Positions 33,110-41,336 of a DNA stretch of 64,000 nt are shown one piece after another. The notes below the pieces were generated by a model. That model was not told where the DNA came from, ran no database searches, and saw only the letters and a program-made list of their open reading frames with translations. The translations under genes and the position numbers were made by a program. The stretch is from Streptomyces sennicomposti (GTDB lineage Bacteria; Actinomycetota; Actinomycetes; Streptomycetales; Streptomycetaceae): contig NZ_JAIOAB010000008.1 of the NCBI RefSeq assembly GCF_019890635.1, forward strand, positions 1 to 64,000, in the 5' to 3' direction. Within the stretch, counting starts at the first letter, position 1. Every line of letters begins with the position of its first letter.

Positions 33110-34318
33110 TTACTGCCGGTACCCCCCGAGGAACCGCCCGATCCTGCTGATCGCCGTGTCCAGGACGTCCGCGTGCGGGAGGGTGAGGATGCGGAAGTGG
33201 TCGGGGGAGGGCCAGTTGAAGCCGGTGCCCTGGACGACCTGGATCTTCTCGCGCAGCAGCAGGTCCAGGACGAACTTCTCGTCGTCGTGGATCTTGTGGA
33301 CCTCCGGGTCGAGGCGCGCGAACGCGTACAGCGCGCCCTTCGGCTTCACGCACGAGACGCCGGGGATCTCGTTCAGCTTCTCCCAGGCCACGTTGCGCTG
33401 TTCGTACAGCCTGCCGCCCGGCGAGGTCAGTTCCTTGATGGACTGGCGGCCGCCCAGCGCCGCCTGGATGGCGTACTGCGCGGGCGCGTTGGCGCACAGC
33501 CGCATGGAGGCCAGCATGGTCAGGCCCTCCAGGTAGTTGCGCGCGTGCTGCTTCGGGCCGGTCACCACCAGCCAGCCCGAGCGGAAGCCCGCCACCCGGT
33601 AGGTCTTGGACAGGCCGCAGAAGGTGAGGACGACCAGGTCCGGGGCGAGCGCGGCGGTCGAGTGGTGCACGGCGTCGTCGTAGAGGATCTGGTCGTAGAT
33701 CTCGTCGGCGAACACCATCAGGCCGTGCCGGCGGGCGAGATCGAGGATGCCCTCCAGGATCTCCTTGGGGTACACCGCGCCGGTGGGGTTGTTCGGGTTG
33801 ATGATCACCACCGCCTTGGTGCGGTCGGTGATCTTCGCGGCCATGTCGTCCAGGTCCGGGTACCACTCGGCCTGTTCGTCGCACAGGTAGTGCACCGCCT
33901 TGCCGCCGGCCAGCGTCGTCACGGCCGTCCACAGCGGGAAGTCCGGCGCGGGGATGAGGATCTCGTCGCCGTCCTCCACCAGCGCCTGGACGGCCATGGA
34001 GACCAGCTCCGAGACGCCGTTGCCGAGGAAGACGTCGTCCACGCCGACCTCCAGCCCCCGCTCCTGGTAGCGCTGGGCCACCGCGCGCCGCGCGGAGAGG
34101 ACGCCGCGCGAGTCGGTGTAGCCGTGCGCCTGGGGCAGCATCCGGATCATGTCCTGGAGGATCTCCTGCGGCGCCTCGAAGCCGAACAGCGCCGGGTTGC
34201 CCGTGTTCAGCCTGAGGACGCTGTGGCCCGCCTCCTCCAGGGCGTTGGCGTGCTCGATCACCGGGCCGCGGATCTCGTAGCAGACCTCGCTGAGCTTGTT
34301 CGACTGCCGGAACTCCAT
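33110..34318 (-). CDS. alaA: PLP-dependent aminotransferase, AlaA-like alanine transaminase
   Basis: A 402-residue class I aminotransferase. The PLP lysine is in SKTYRVAGFRSGW. NPNNPTG and the aspartate in VFADEIYDQ are present, and the substrate-carboxylate arginine region is FRILTLP. The N-terminus QSNKLSEVCYEIRGPV is characteristic of the AlaA group (pyruvate-glutamate/alanine). It is divergent from an HxlR regulator, and two TTGG-N5-CCAA dyads sit between them. Confidence 0.88.
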   Translation of the reverse strand: MEFRQSNKLSEVCYEIRGPVIEHANALEEAGHSVLRLNTGNPALFGFEAPQEILQDMIRMLPQAHGYTDSRGVLSARRAVAQRYQERGLEVGVDDVFLGNGVSELVSMAVQALVEDGDEILIPAPDFPLWTAVTTLAGGKAVHYLCDEQAEWYPDLDDMAAKITDRTKAVVIINPNNPTGAVYPKEILEGILDLARRHGLMVFADEIYDQILYDDAVHHSTAALAPDLVVLTFCGLSKTYRVAGFRSGWLVVTGPKQHARNYLEGLTMLASMRLCANAPAQYAIQAALGGRQSIKELTSPGGRLYEQRNVAWEKLNEIPGVSCVKPKGALYAFARLDPEVHKIHDDEKFVLDLLLREKIQVVQGTGFNWPSPDHFRILTLPHADVLDTAISRIGRFLGGYRQ

Positions 34319-34342
34319 GCGCTCCTCCGGGAACTCGTGTTG

Positions 34343-34377
34343 CTTGGTTTTACCAAGTAGGAGCTTGGAAAGTCCAA
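34343..34377. promoter_or_regulatory. Tandem TTGG-N5-CCAA operator between alaA and the HxlR gene
   Basis: CTTGGT-TTT-ACCAAG (34343-34357) and TTGGA-AAG-TCCAA (34365-34377) have centres 21 bp apart. The second overlaps the -35 hexamer of the HxlR gene. Confidence 0.65.
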
Positions 34378-34392
34378 CGACATGTCTAGACT
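34365..34392 (+). promoter_or_regulatory. Promoter of the HxlR gene (-35 TTGGAA, -10 TAGACT)
   Basis: TTGGAA at 34365-34370, a 16-bp spacer, TAGACT at 34387-34392, then 7 bases to the ATG at 34400. The mRNA is predicted to be leaderless. Confidence 0.6.
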
Positions 34393-34399
34393 GCGTCGC

Positions 34400-35026
34400 A
34401 TGTCACCTCGCCGAAGCTACGACCAGTACTGCTCCGCCGCCCGCGCGCTCGACCTCGTCGGCGACCGCTGGACGCTGCTGATCGTCCGTGAACTGCTGGC
34501 CGGTCCCCGCCGCTACACCGACCTGCACGCGGACCTGCCCGGAGTCAGCACGGACGTGCTCGCCTCACGGCTGAAGGACATGGAGCGCGACGGCCTCACC
34601 GCCCGCCGCCGGCTGCCCCCGCCCGCCGCCGCCTACGTCTACGAACTCACCGACCGCGGACGCGCGTTGCTGCCCGTGCTCCAGGCGCTGGGGGAGTGGG
34701 GGCAGCCCGAACTCGGCGTGCCCCGGCCCACCGACGCCGTACGCGCCCACTGGTTCGCCCTGCCCCTGCTGCGCGCGCTCGACGGCGAGGGCCTGGTCGA
34801 AGTGCGTCTGGAGGAAGGCGTGTTCCACCTCCACGTCGGCGCCGAGGACGGTCCCGTGTACGGCGACGGTCCGGCGTCCGGCGCGCCCGACGCCCGGCTC
34901 GTCCTCGACTCCGCCGTCTGCACGGCCGTCGCCCGGGGCGAGGTGGCCCTCGCGGACGCGGTGCGCGACGGGCGGGTGGACGTGAGCGGCGACGGCACCC
35001 TCGCCAAGGCGCTGCGGGAGGGATGA
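34400..35026 (+). CDS. HxlR-family winged-helix regulator with extra C-terminal domain
   Basis: A 208-residue protein. Residues 1-100 are an HxlR/MarR-like winged helix (YCSAARALDLVGDRWTLLIV, GPRRYTDLHADLPGVSTDVL). The C-terminal half resembles an SCP2-like sterol-carrier domain often found in this subgroup. The ATG at 34400 is chosen because the -10 at 34387 would make it a leaderless start; an in-frame ATG at 34382 lies upstream of that. It probably controls itself and the divergent aminotransferase gene. Confidence 0.85.
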   Translation: MSPRRSYDQYCSAARALDLVGDRWTLLIVRELLAGPRRYTDLHADLPGVSTDVLASRLKDMERDGLTARRRLPPPAAAYVYELTDRGRALLPVLQALGEWGQPELGVPRPTDAVRAHWFALPLLRALDGEGLVEVRLEEGVFHLHVGAEDGPVYGDGPASGAPDARLVLDSAVCTAVARGEVALADAVRDGRVDVSGDGTLAKALREG

Positions 35027-35028
35027 CG

Positions 35029-35063
35029 GAAGGCCCGTCCTCCGGGGAGGAGAACGGGCCTTC
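35029..35063. terminator. Bidirectional terminator
   Basis: Outer arms GAAGGCCCGT/ACGGGCCTTC and inner arms CCTCC/GGAGG with a small bulge. It lies between the HxlR gene and the convergent exported-protein gene. Confidence 0.75.
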
Positions 35064-35086
35064 GCGGGAAAAGATGTGACTGGGCG

Positions 35087-35899
35087 TCAGTTGCCCGGCG
35101 CCCGGGACGGGCGTCCCGAACCCCGCGTCAGCGCGTACCCGCCGATGCCCGCGAGCGCGGCCAGCACGGCGCCGATCCCGCTCCACACCCAGCGGTCCGA
35201 CCACCAGGAGGAGGACCAGCCGCCGTCCGGCTCGATGCTCGACAGGACCGGGTGCTTCTTCGAGCCGTCCGCCGCGTCGCCGTCGTCCTTCGCGGAGGTG
35301 ACCGCGATGCCCGGGACCAGCGGCTGCGCCAGCGAGCCGTCCACGGCCGCCGGACCGCCGATGTGCTTGGAGTCGGCCCGCACCTCGGCGTTCACCGGCT
35401 GCCCCAGGTCGGACGCCTGGAGGCCGACCACGGTGAGCCGGACGTAGTAGGTGCCGGGCAGCGGGTCGTTCGCCCACGGCTCCGACCAGGCGCGCACCGT
35501 GCGCAGGACGCAGGCCAGCTCCACGGTGGCGGTGCCCGCCGCCGCGGTGCGGGTCTGCGCGCCGTACTGGCACGCCTGGCGGCGGCGCAGCCCGTCGTAC
35601 ACGTCGAGCTGCCAGGTCTGCGCGGCGTGCTTCTCCGGCAGCTTCACCGTCGCCTTGACGGTGGGCCGTTCGCCCGCGTCCGCCGGGAACGACCAGTACA
35701 TGTAGTCGCCCGTGGAGCCGGAGGCGGTCGCCTGCTGCCCCTGCTCGATCTCCGTCGCCGTACGGAACGACGTGCCCGCCTGGGTCGGCGCGTCCTTGTC
35801 GCCGGACGGGCTCGGGGAGGGCGAGGAGTCGGCCGCGGCCGGACCCGCGGCCAGTCCCACGGCCAGCAGCGCCGCGCTCAGCACACGTGTGAAACGCAT
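35087..35899 (-). CDS. Exported membrane-anchored protein, partner of the VWA protein
   Basis: A 270-residue protein with a signal peptide (MRFTRVLSAALLAVGLAAG, then PAAA), a Ser/Pro-rich stretch, a beta-rich extracellular domain (YMYWSFPADAGERPTVKATV; LPGTYYVRLTVVG), and a C-terminal membrane anchor (WSGIGAVLAALAGIGGYAL) with a basic tail. Its ATG overlaps the stop of the VWA gene (TGATG), so the pair is coupled. The molecular role is unknown; a surface complex with the VWA protein is the simplest reading. Confidence 0.75.
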   Translation of the reverse strand: MRFTRVLSAALLAVGLAAGPAAADSSPSPSPSGDKDAPTQAGTSFRTATEIEQGQQATASGSTGDYMYWSFPADAGERPTVKATVKLPEKHAAQTWQLDVYDGLRRRQACQYGAQTRTAAAGTATVELACVLRTVRAWSEPWANDPLPGTYYVRLTVVGLQASDLGQPVNAEVRADSKHIGGPAAVDGSLAQPLVPGIAVTSAKDDGDAADGSKKHPVLSSIEPDGGWSSSWWSDRWVWSGIGAVLAALAGIGGYALTRGSGRPSRAPGN

Positions 35900-37164
35900 C
35901 AGTTCGTCCTCCAGATCGTGACCCGCCAGCGCGAGAGCCAGCCCCAGACGAGGCCCGCCAGGAAGCCGACGACCACCAGCAGACCCAGCAGCCACCAGCC
36001 GCGGCCCAGACCGAACGCCGCCACGTCGTGCGCCGCGCTCGGACCGTCCACCACGTCCACGGTCAGCTCCAGCGGCAGACCCGGCGTGGTCTTCACCCCG
36101 GCCGCCGCCGAGAAGGAGTTGGTGACCTGGAGGCACACCGTCTCGGCCGGCGCGTCGTCATCGTCGCTGTCGGCCTTCGGGTAGCGCAGACCCGTCGAGA
36201 TCACGTCCGTACGGCCGGTGCCCGCGGCCTCGCCGCGCACGATCTCCCGCCCGTGCAGCGTCACCGCCCGCAGCAGCACCCCGTAGTCGGGGTTGACCGT
36301 GCGGTCGTCGGCGACGCTCACCGAGGCACGCAGCTCCTGACCGGGCTCGACGTTCACCCGGTACCAGCGCTGCTGCCCGAACTCCTCGCGGTCGGTGTAG
36401 AGACCGGATTTCAGCTCGGGGGCCTTCACGCAGTCGGCGGCGCCCTGCACGGCCACCGGAGTGACCACCGGATCGGCGGCCCGGTCTACCAACTGGCCGA
36501 CCCGGTCGCTCAGTTCGTCCTTGTGCCGGACGTCGGTGTAGGTGCCGCCGGTGGCGTCCGCGATACAGCTGAGCTGGTCACGCGTCTTGGCGTCGGGCAC
36601 CAGGCCGAGGGTGTCGATGGTCAGGCCGATGCCCTTGGCGGCTATCTCGCGGGCCACCTCGCACGGGTCCAGCGGCTGGCAGGTGTCCTCGCCGTCGCTG
36701 ATCAGGACGATACGGCGGGTGCCGTCACCGCCCTCCAGATCGGTGGCCGCCTTCAGCAGCGCGGGACCGATCGGCGTCCACCCGGTCGGCGACAGCGTCG
36801 CGACGGCCGTCTTGGCCTCGGTGCGGTTCAGCGGGCCGACCGGGTAGAGCTGCGCGGTGTCCTTGCAGCCCTCCTTGCGGTCGTTGCCCCGGTAGTCGGC
36901 GCCCAGCGTGCGGATGCCGAGCTGCACCTCCTCGGGCGTCGCGTCGAGCACCTCGTTGAAGGCCTGCTTCGCCGCGGCCATCCGCGTGCCGCCGTCGATG
37001 TCCCGGGTGCGCATGGAACCGCTGACGTCCAGGACGAGTTCGACCTTCGGCGCGGCCTGCCCGTCCGTCTCGTCGGCGACCGCGCCGGCGGGGAACGCGA
37101 TCCCGGCCGTCAGGGCGGCGAGCAGAGCACAGACCCCTGCCGCCAGCCGTTGTCTTGTGATCAT
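35899..37164 (-). CDS. Exported von Willebrand factor A domain protein
   Basis: A 421-residue protein. It has a signal peptide at 1-30 and a VWA domain with MIDAS motif DVSGSM at residues 46-51, TGWTPIGPAL, and ISDGEDTC. A beta-rich extracellular region and one C-terminal membrane segment (GWWLLGLLVVVGFLAGLVWGW) follow. The domain binds a divalent metal and probably a partner protein. It is the first gene of a coupled pair with the anchored protein at 35087. Confidence 0.87.
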   Translation of the reverse strand: MITRQRLAAGVCALLAALTAGIAFPAGAVADETDGQAAPKVELVLDVSGSMRTRDIDGGTRMAAAKQAFNEVLDATPEEVQLGIRTLGADYRGNDRKEGCKDTAQLYPVGPLNRTEAKTAVATLSPTGWTPIGPALLKAATDLEGGDGTRRIVLISDGEDTCQPLDPCEVAREIAAKGIGLTIDTLGLVPDAKTRDQLSCIADATGGTYTDVRHKDELSDRVGQLVDRAADPVVTPVAVQGAADCVKAPELKSGLYTDREEFGQQRWYRVNVEPGQELRASVSVADDRTVNPDYGVLLRAVTLHGREIVRGEAAGTGRTDVISTGLRYPKADSDDDDAPAETVCLQVTNSFSAAAGVKTTPGLPLELTVDVVDGPSAAHDVAAFGLGRGWWLLGLLVVVGFLAGLVWGWLSRWRVTIWRTN

Positions 37165-37238
37165 CGGCGGATCCTATTGACCAAACCCGTCCGGCTTCAA
37201 AACGGCGGGTGGCCGCGGCGGACATGTCCGTCACGTCG

Positions 37239-37979
37239 TCAGATCGCGCCGCCCTCCCGGTCCGTGGCCAGGAGGCCCGCGAGACGGGCCCGGTACAGCG
37301 CCGCGACGGTGAACCCGTCGGTGATCCGCCCATCGGCGACCATGGCCTCCGCCTCGGCCGGAGTCACCGTGACGACCCTCCCGATCGCCTCGCCCTTCTC
37401 CGGATCGCCGAAGCCGTCCACCCGGGCCGCGTACAGCTGCACCCGATGGGCCAGCAGGCCGGTGTCGGGGTGGACGTCGCCGAGCGCGATCACCTCCGTC
37501 GGGGTCGCGGCGATCTCCTCGCCCAGTTCCCGCGTGACGTTCTCCTCGCCCGTGGCGCCGGGGTCCCCGAAGCCGCGCACCGCCTCCCAGTGCCGCCGGC
37601 GGGTGGCGTGCCGGTAGTGCTCGATCAGCACGACCTTCCCCCCGGGCCCGAGCAGCGGCAGCACCACCACGCCGGGGGAGGCGCCGGGAGGCGGCAGGAG
37701 CCGGTCGTACAGACCCAGCCGGCCGTCGGGGAACCGCACGGGATCGCGCAGGTACCACAGATAGCGGTTGGCCGAGATCACACCGGTCCGGACCGGCCGG
37801 ACCGCCGCCCTCAGCCGCGCCCACAGGGCCCCGGCCCGCCCCTGTGGGCTCTGCCCGGCCGCGGCGGCCGCGCGCCGGGCCCGGCGGACCGAGGCCGGTT
37901 CCGTCAGGATCTCGATCTCCCCGGGATCGTTGCGGAACCACTCGGGGACGGCCCGGCGCAGGGCCTCGTAACGGCTCAT
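37239..37979 (-). CDS. NUDIX hydrolase
   Basis: A 246-residue protein. The NUDIX box begins at GFGDPGATGEENVTRE and continues LGEEI, with the catalytic REUXEE glutamates intact. The first ~110 residues are an Arg/Ala-rich extension with NRYLWYLRDPVRFPDGRLG. The domain resembles ADP-ribose pyrophosphatase-like enzymes (VVLIEHYRHATRRRHWEAVRG), but the substrate is uncertain. The ATG at 37979 follows GAAAGG; a TTG at 38000 is possible. It is downstream of the 512-residue gene on the same strand. Confidence 0.85.
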   Translation of the reverse strand: MSRYEALRRAVPEWFRNDPGEIEILTEPASVRRARRAAAAAGQSPQGRAGALWARLRAAVRPVRTGVISANRYLWYLRDPVRFPDGRLGLYDRLLPPPGASPGVVVLPLLGPGGKVVLIEHYRHATRRRHWEAVRGFGDPGATGEENVTRELGEEIAATPTEVIALGDVHPDTGLLAHRVQLYAARVDGFGDPEKGEAIGRVVTVTPAEAEAMVADGRITDGFTVAALYRARLAGLLATDREGGAI

Positions 37980-38015
37980 CGGACCTTTCGGGCTGTGCAA
38001 GGGCGTACTCCGGGG

Positions 38016-39554
38016 TCAGTACTCGGGCAGGTCTTCGTTGTCCTGGGTGGTCGTGGACGCCGTGCCGGTGGGGCCGGGCCCGGTCGCGTCCCGGTAGCCG
38101 GGCAGCCGCTGTACGAGATCGTGGAACTGCGCCCATTCTCGTTCACCGGCCAGCCGTACGGCGGCTATCTCGCGGGCGAACCGCTGCTCCCGCCGCCCGG
38201 CGATCCGATTGCGCAGCACCAGCTGCACCGATCCGGTGAGCGACCCGCTCACCGTCAGCGGCAGCACCGAACCCGCCACCTCCCACAGGTCGTTGCCGCT
38301 GACGGCGGTGAACACGGCCGCGCCCACGGTGACCACCACCTCGACCACCGGACGCCACGGGGCCGGCCGGGCCCGATCGCGATGCCGCGCCAGTTTGAGG
38401 ATCTCCGAGTTGAGCCGGACGTAACGGTCGAAGACCCGCCCCACCGAGTCGTGGAACGCCTCCGGGGCGGCGGTCAGCGCGCTGAACGCCCGGACGTACT
38501 CGTTCCACGCGGAGGTCTGCCGCAGCTGATAGATGTCGTGCAGGGTCAGCGCGTTCACGGCGGCGGGCGTCAGATGGTCCTGGACCGTGGCGAAGCTCTG
38601 CCGCCGCAGCAGGGTGAGCAGTTGCTCCGGGTCCTCGATGAACCCGGCGGTGCTCCTGGCCTCCCGGGCCTCCTGCAGCACCACCCGGCGCAGGCTGCCC
38701 ACGGGCGTGAGGGGGTAACGCCCCAGCGCGTCGGCCAGGTTGACGTTGTAGACCAGGTCGAGGAGCTGCTTGATCTCCGCCGCGAAGGGCTTGCCCCCGT
38801 CGTACCTGCCCTCCGCGATGTTCGTCCCGGGGACGGACACGAACTCCTCGTACAGCGTGTTGCGCACGACCGGCTGCCTGCGCACGCTGAGGTCGTTGCT
38901 GAACGCGACGACCTCGCCGAGCCGGCGCGCGAACCGGTCCGCGTCCCGCCGGTCCACGCCGACCTGGGCGGCGAGGACGTCGATGTCCTTGGCCGTGAGG
39001 CCCTGTACCCGCTCGGCGAACGGCTGGAACAGCCGGATCCGGGTCTGCTCCCGGTTCTCCTGGTCGCCCGAGGTGTCGTCCCAGGACATGCGCACACAGC
39101 GCACCCGGTCCGTGGCCGGGATCCCCGCCAGCGTCTCCTGCCAGGCGGTGAACCCGTCCGGCCGCGCGTGGAGATGGGCCGGCGGCTCCTCGGCCGGGTG
39201 CCGTTCGTTGAGCAGGAAGGGCACGATGGCCCCCGAGGCGAGGAGCTTCTGGTGCGCCGTGCGTGACTCGCCCTGCTGCGCGAAGTCGCGGCTGATCGCG
39301 TCGTTGTTGTAGAAGTAGGCGCGGTTGATCACCACCTGGCTCGCGTTGATCAGGCTGCGGAAGTACTCCGCGCGCACCTCCTGGAGCCGCTGCGGGGCGA
39401 TCTGGTCGAGGGACCGCCCGCGCGCGATCATGTCCTTGGCGAGAGGCGCCGGAACCCACTGGTTGTCCAGCGATTGCGCGATCACCGCTCCGGACTCCAA
39501 CTGCTCCGGGCGGATCGGCGTCATCAGGCCGTCACTGCTGTTGCCGTCAGTCAT
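38016..39554 (-). CDS. Hypothetical membrane protein (512 aa)
   Basis: No family recognised. The first ~390 residues are mostly helical and hydrophilic, with NRAYFYNNDAISRDF near residue 80 and RVRCVRMSWDDTSGD. Two weakly hydrophobic segments follow (VVEVVVTVGAAVFTAVSG and GSVLPLTVSGSLTGSVQLVL), then a charged C-terminus. It is cotranscribed with the NUDIX gene (36-bp gap). The pair may act together, for example in nucleotide signalling at the membrane, but that is only a guess from order. Confidence 0.6.
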   Translation of the reverse strand: MTDGNSSDGLMTPIRPEQLESGAVIAQSLDNQWVPAPLAKDMIARGRSLDQIAPQRLQEVRAEYFRSLINASQVVINRAYFYNNDAISRDFAQQGESRTAHQKLLASGAIVPFLLNERHPAEEPPAHLHARPDGFTAWQETLAGIPATDRVRCVRMSWDDTSGDQENREQTRIRLFQPFAERVQGLTAKDIDVLAAQVGVDRRDADRFARRLGEVVAFSNDLSVRRQPVVRNTLYEEFVSVPGTNIAEGRYDGGKPFAAEIKQLLDLVYNVNLADALGRYPLTPVGSLRRVVLQEAREARSTAGFIEDPEQLLTLLRRQSFATVQDHLTPAAVNALTLHDIYQLRQTSAWNEYVRAFSALTAAPEAFHDSVGRVFDRYVRLNSEILKLARHRDRARPAPWRPVVEVVVTVGAAVFTAVSGNDLWEVAGSVLPLTVSGSLTGSVQLVLRNRIAGRREQRFAREIAAVRLAGEREWAQFHDLVQRLPGYRDATGPGPTGTASTTTQDNEDLPEY

Positions 39555-39673
39555 CTGCTGCTCTCGGGACTCTCGTGTCGGGTGGACTCCACAGAGCTAC
39601 CTCCCGGTCGGCGTCGCAGGGGCCGATGTGTCCTTTTCGGTACACACGATGACCGATATCCAGCCGCCCGGCG

Positions 39674-41254
39674 TCATGCGTTCCCGACGCCGCCGAGAGG
39701 GTTGGGCAGTCGCGTCCAGATATCCCCCGAACGGCCCGGCGACAACCGCATCAGCGTCAACGCCTTCGTGGGCAAGGGCTCTTCGCGCAGTGCCCGGGTG
39801 TCCGGTGTGTCCGGCAGGTCCTCGACGGCCGCCTCCATGGCCGCCCGCAGCGCCGGGGCCGAGCCGGTCGTGCCCGCCAGCGCGCCCGCCACCAGGGAGC
39901 CGAACAGCTTGCGGCGCAGGGCCACGGGATCGTCGGTGAGGTTGCGGGCGGGCAGGTCCGGCGCCCGCATGCTGTGCCGGGCCAGCCGGTCCGGGCTCAC
40001 CCGGATGTCCGCCAGGTCGCGGTAGACCAGCCGCAGCGGCGCGCCCGACGCGGAGAGCACCACCAGCAGGTTCTGGCCGTGCGCCTCCAGGGCCACGCCC
40101 AGCTCCAGCAGGCGCAGCCCGACCGTGAGGGCGAGGCGGGCGAAGTCGGCTGCCCAGGCGGGGGAGTTCGGCAGGTCCGTGGTGGCGAGGGCCGCCACCG
40201 GCAGGACGTGCTCGCCCGGCGCCGCGTAGGCGCGCGGGGACTCGCGCCACAGCGCCGCCAGGTCCGCCGTGCCGGCGGCGGCAGCACCGAGGGTGCGGGT
40301 GACGTGCAGCAACCCGTCCGTGCGGGCGGCCAGTTCCTGCGCGAAGGCCGACAGCACCGCCGAGGCCGCCACCGAGCCCACCGAGATGTCCCGCACCGAC
40401 GAGGTGAGCCGCGCCGACAGCGCCGTCTTGACGTGCGGGCCGTCCGGCAGGGCCAGGGTGCGCAGGGACATCAGCGGATGCGCCACGAGCCCGGCGCGCC
40501 CGCCCGCCTCCACGCCCGCCCCCGCGCCGCCGCCCCCGCCTGTACGGCCGTCGCCCGCGCCCGTGCGCTTGAGCACATGCCGTGCCTGCCACGGATGCAC
40601 CGGCAGCAACAGCCGTCCGCCCGACCGCAGTTCGCTCGGCCACTCCCCGCTCACCAGGCACTCCGCCACGGGCACCGGCAGCAGGCCCAGCTCCACCACC
40701 GGCCGGTGCTCCGGGCCGTACGCCAGCTGCTCGGCCACCGAGAAGCCGGGCCGGGAACGGCAGTTGGGGTGGAAGGGGTGCCCGTCCACCACCCGCTGCT
40801 CCCACTCCCAGTCCGTCGCGGGCCACTCGTTCGGGTGAGTGCCGGGGGACGGCGGCCGGTCGGCCCGCGACAAGGCCAACGAGGCGACGCTGTGCGCCAG
40901 TTCGGCGGCGAACGCCTCGCCGTGTGGCACGGCCAGGTCCGTCACCAGACGCGCCGGATGGTCGTAGGAGGTGCCGTCGAGACGGACGGCGGAGACGTAC
41001 GCGGTGGTGGCGTACGGGTCCGACGGCGGGCCGTCGAGCATGCGACCGTCGGAAAGCCGCAGCACCAGGCCGTCGCGCACCCGCTCCCGGCCCGCGATCC
41101 ACGGCAGCGGCTCGTGCGCCAGGGCGCGCCACAGGCGGGTCAGCACCGCCGCCCGCGCGCCGGGCAGCTCCCGGTCGTACCCTGCGACCAGGCCGGGCCG
41201 CTCGACGGCCAACTCCTCGCCGATCTCGGTCTCGGCGGTCGGGGAACGGTGCAC
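39674..41254 (-). CDS. IucA/IucC-family NRPS-independent siderophore synthetase
   Basis: A 526-residue NIS synthetase that condenses a carboxylate with an amine or hydroxylamine using ATP. It has GHPFHPNCRSRPGFS near residue 160, HPLMSLRTL, KTALSARLTSSVRDI, and EAHGQNLLVV in the FhuF-adjacent C-terminal region. A Gly-rich insertion (residues ~265-285) is unusual. It is divergent from a second NIS synthetase, with only 82 bp between. No monooxygenase, decarboxylase or exporter is nearby, so the product is unclear. Confidence 0.9.
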   Translation of the reverse strand: MHRSPTAETEIGEELAVERPGLVAGYDRELPGARAAVLTRLWRALAHEPLPWIAGRERVRDGLVLRLSDGRMLDGPPSDPYATTAYVSAVRLDGTSYDHPARLVTDLAVPHGEAFAAELAHSVASLALSRADRPPSPGTHPNEWPATDWEWEQRVVDGHPFHPNCRSRPGFSVAEQLAYGPEHRPVVELGLLPVPVAECLVSGEWPSELRSGGRLLLPVHPWQARHVLKRTGAGDGRTGGGGGAGAGVEAGGRAGLVAHPLMSLRTLALPDGPHVKTALSARLTSSVRDISVGSVAASAVLSAFAQELAARTDGLLHVTRTLGAAAAGTADLAALWRESPRAYAAPGEHVLPVAALATTDLPNSPAWAADFARLALTVGLRLLELGVALEAHGQNLLVVLSASGAPLRLVYRDLADIRVSPDRLARHSMRAPDLPARNLTDDPVALRRKLFGSLVAGALAGTTGSAPALRAAMEAAVEDLPDTPDTRALREEPLPTKALTLMRLSPGRSGDIWTRLPNPLGGVGNA

Positions 41255-41336
41255 GATCGGCCTTTCGGTTGCGGGTCGGGCGTCACGGTAGCGCGCGCCG
41301 GGCAGACATACTGATCACACCGCACCGTGTGGACGT

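Noticed and set aside
41255..41336. Iron box for a DmdR/IdeR repressor between the siderophore synthetase genes
   Set aside because: I could not find a TTAGGTTAGGCTCACCTAA-like 19-bp palindrome in the gap.
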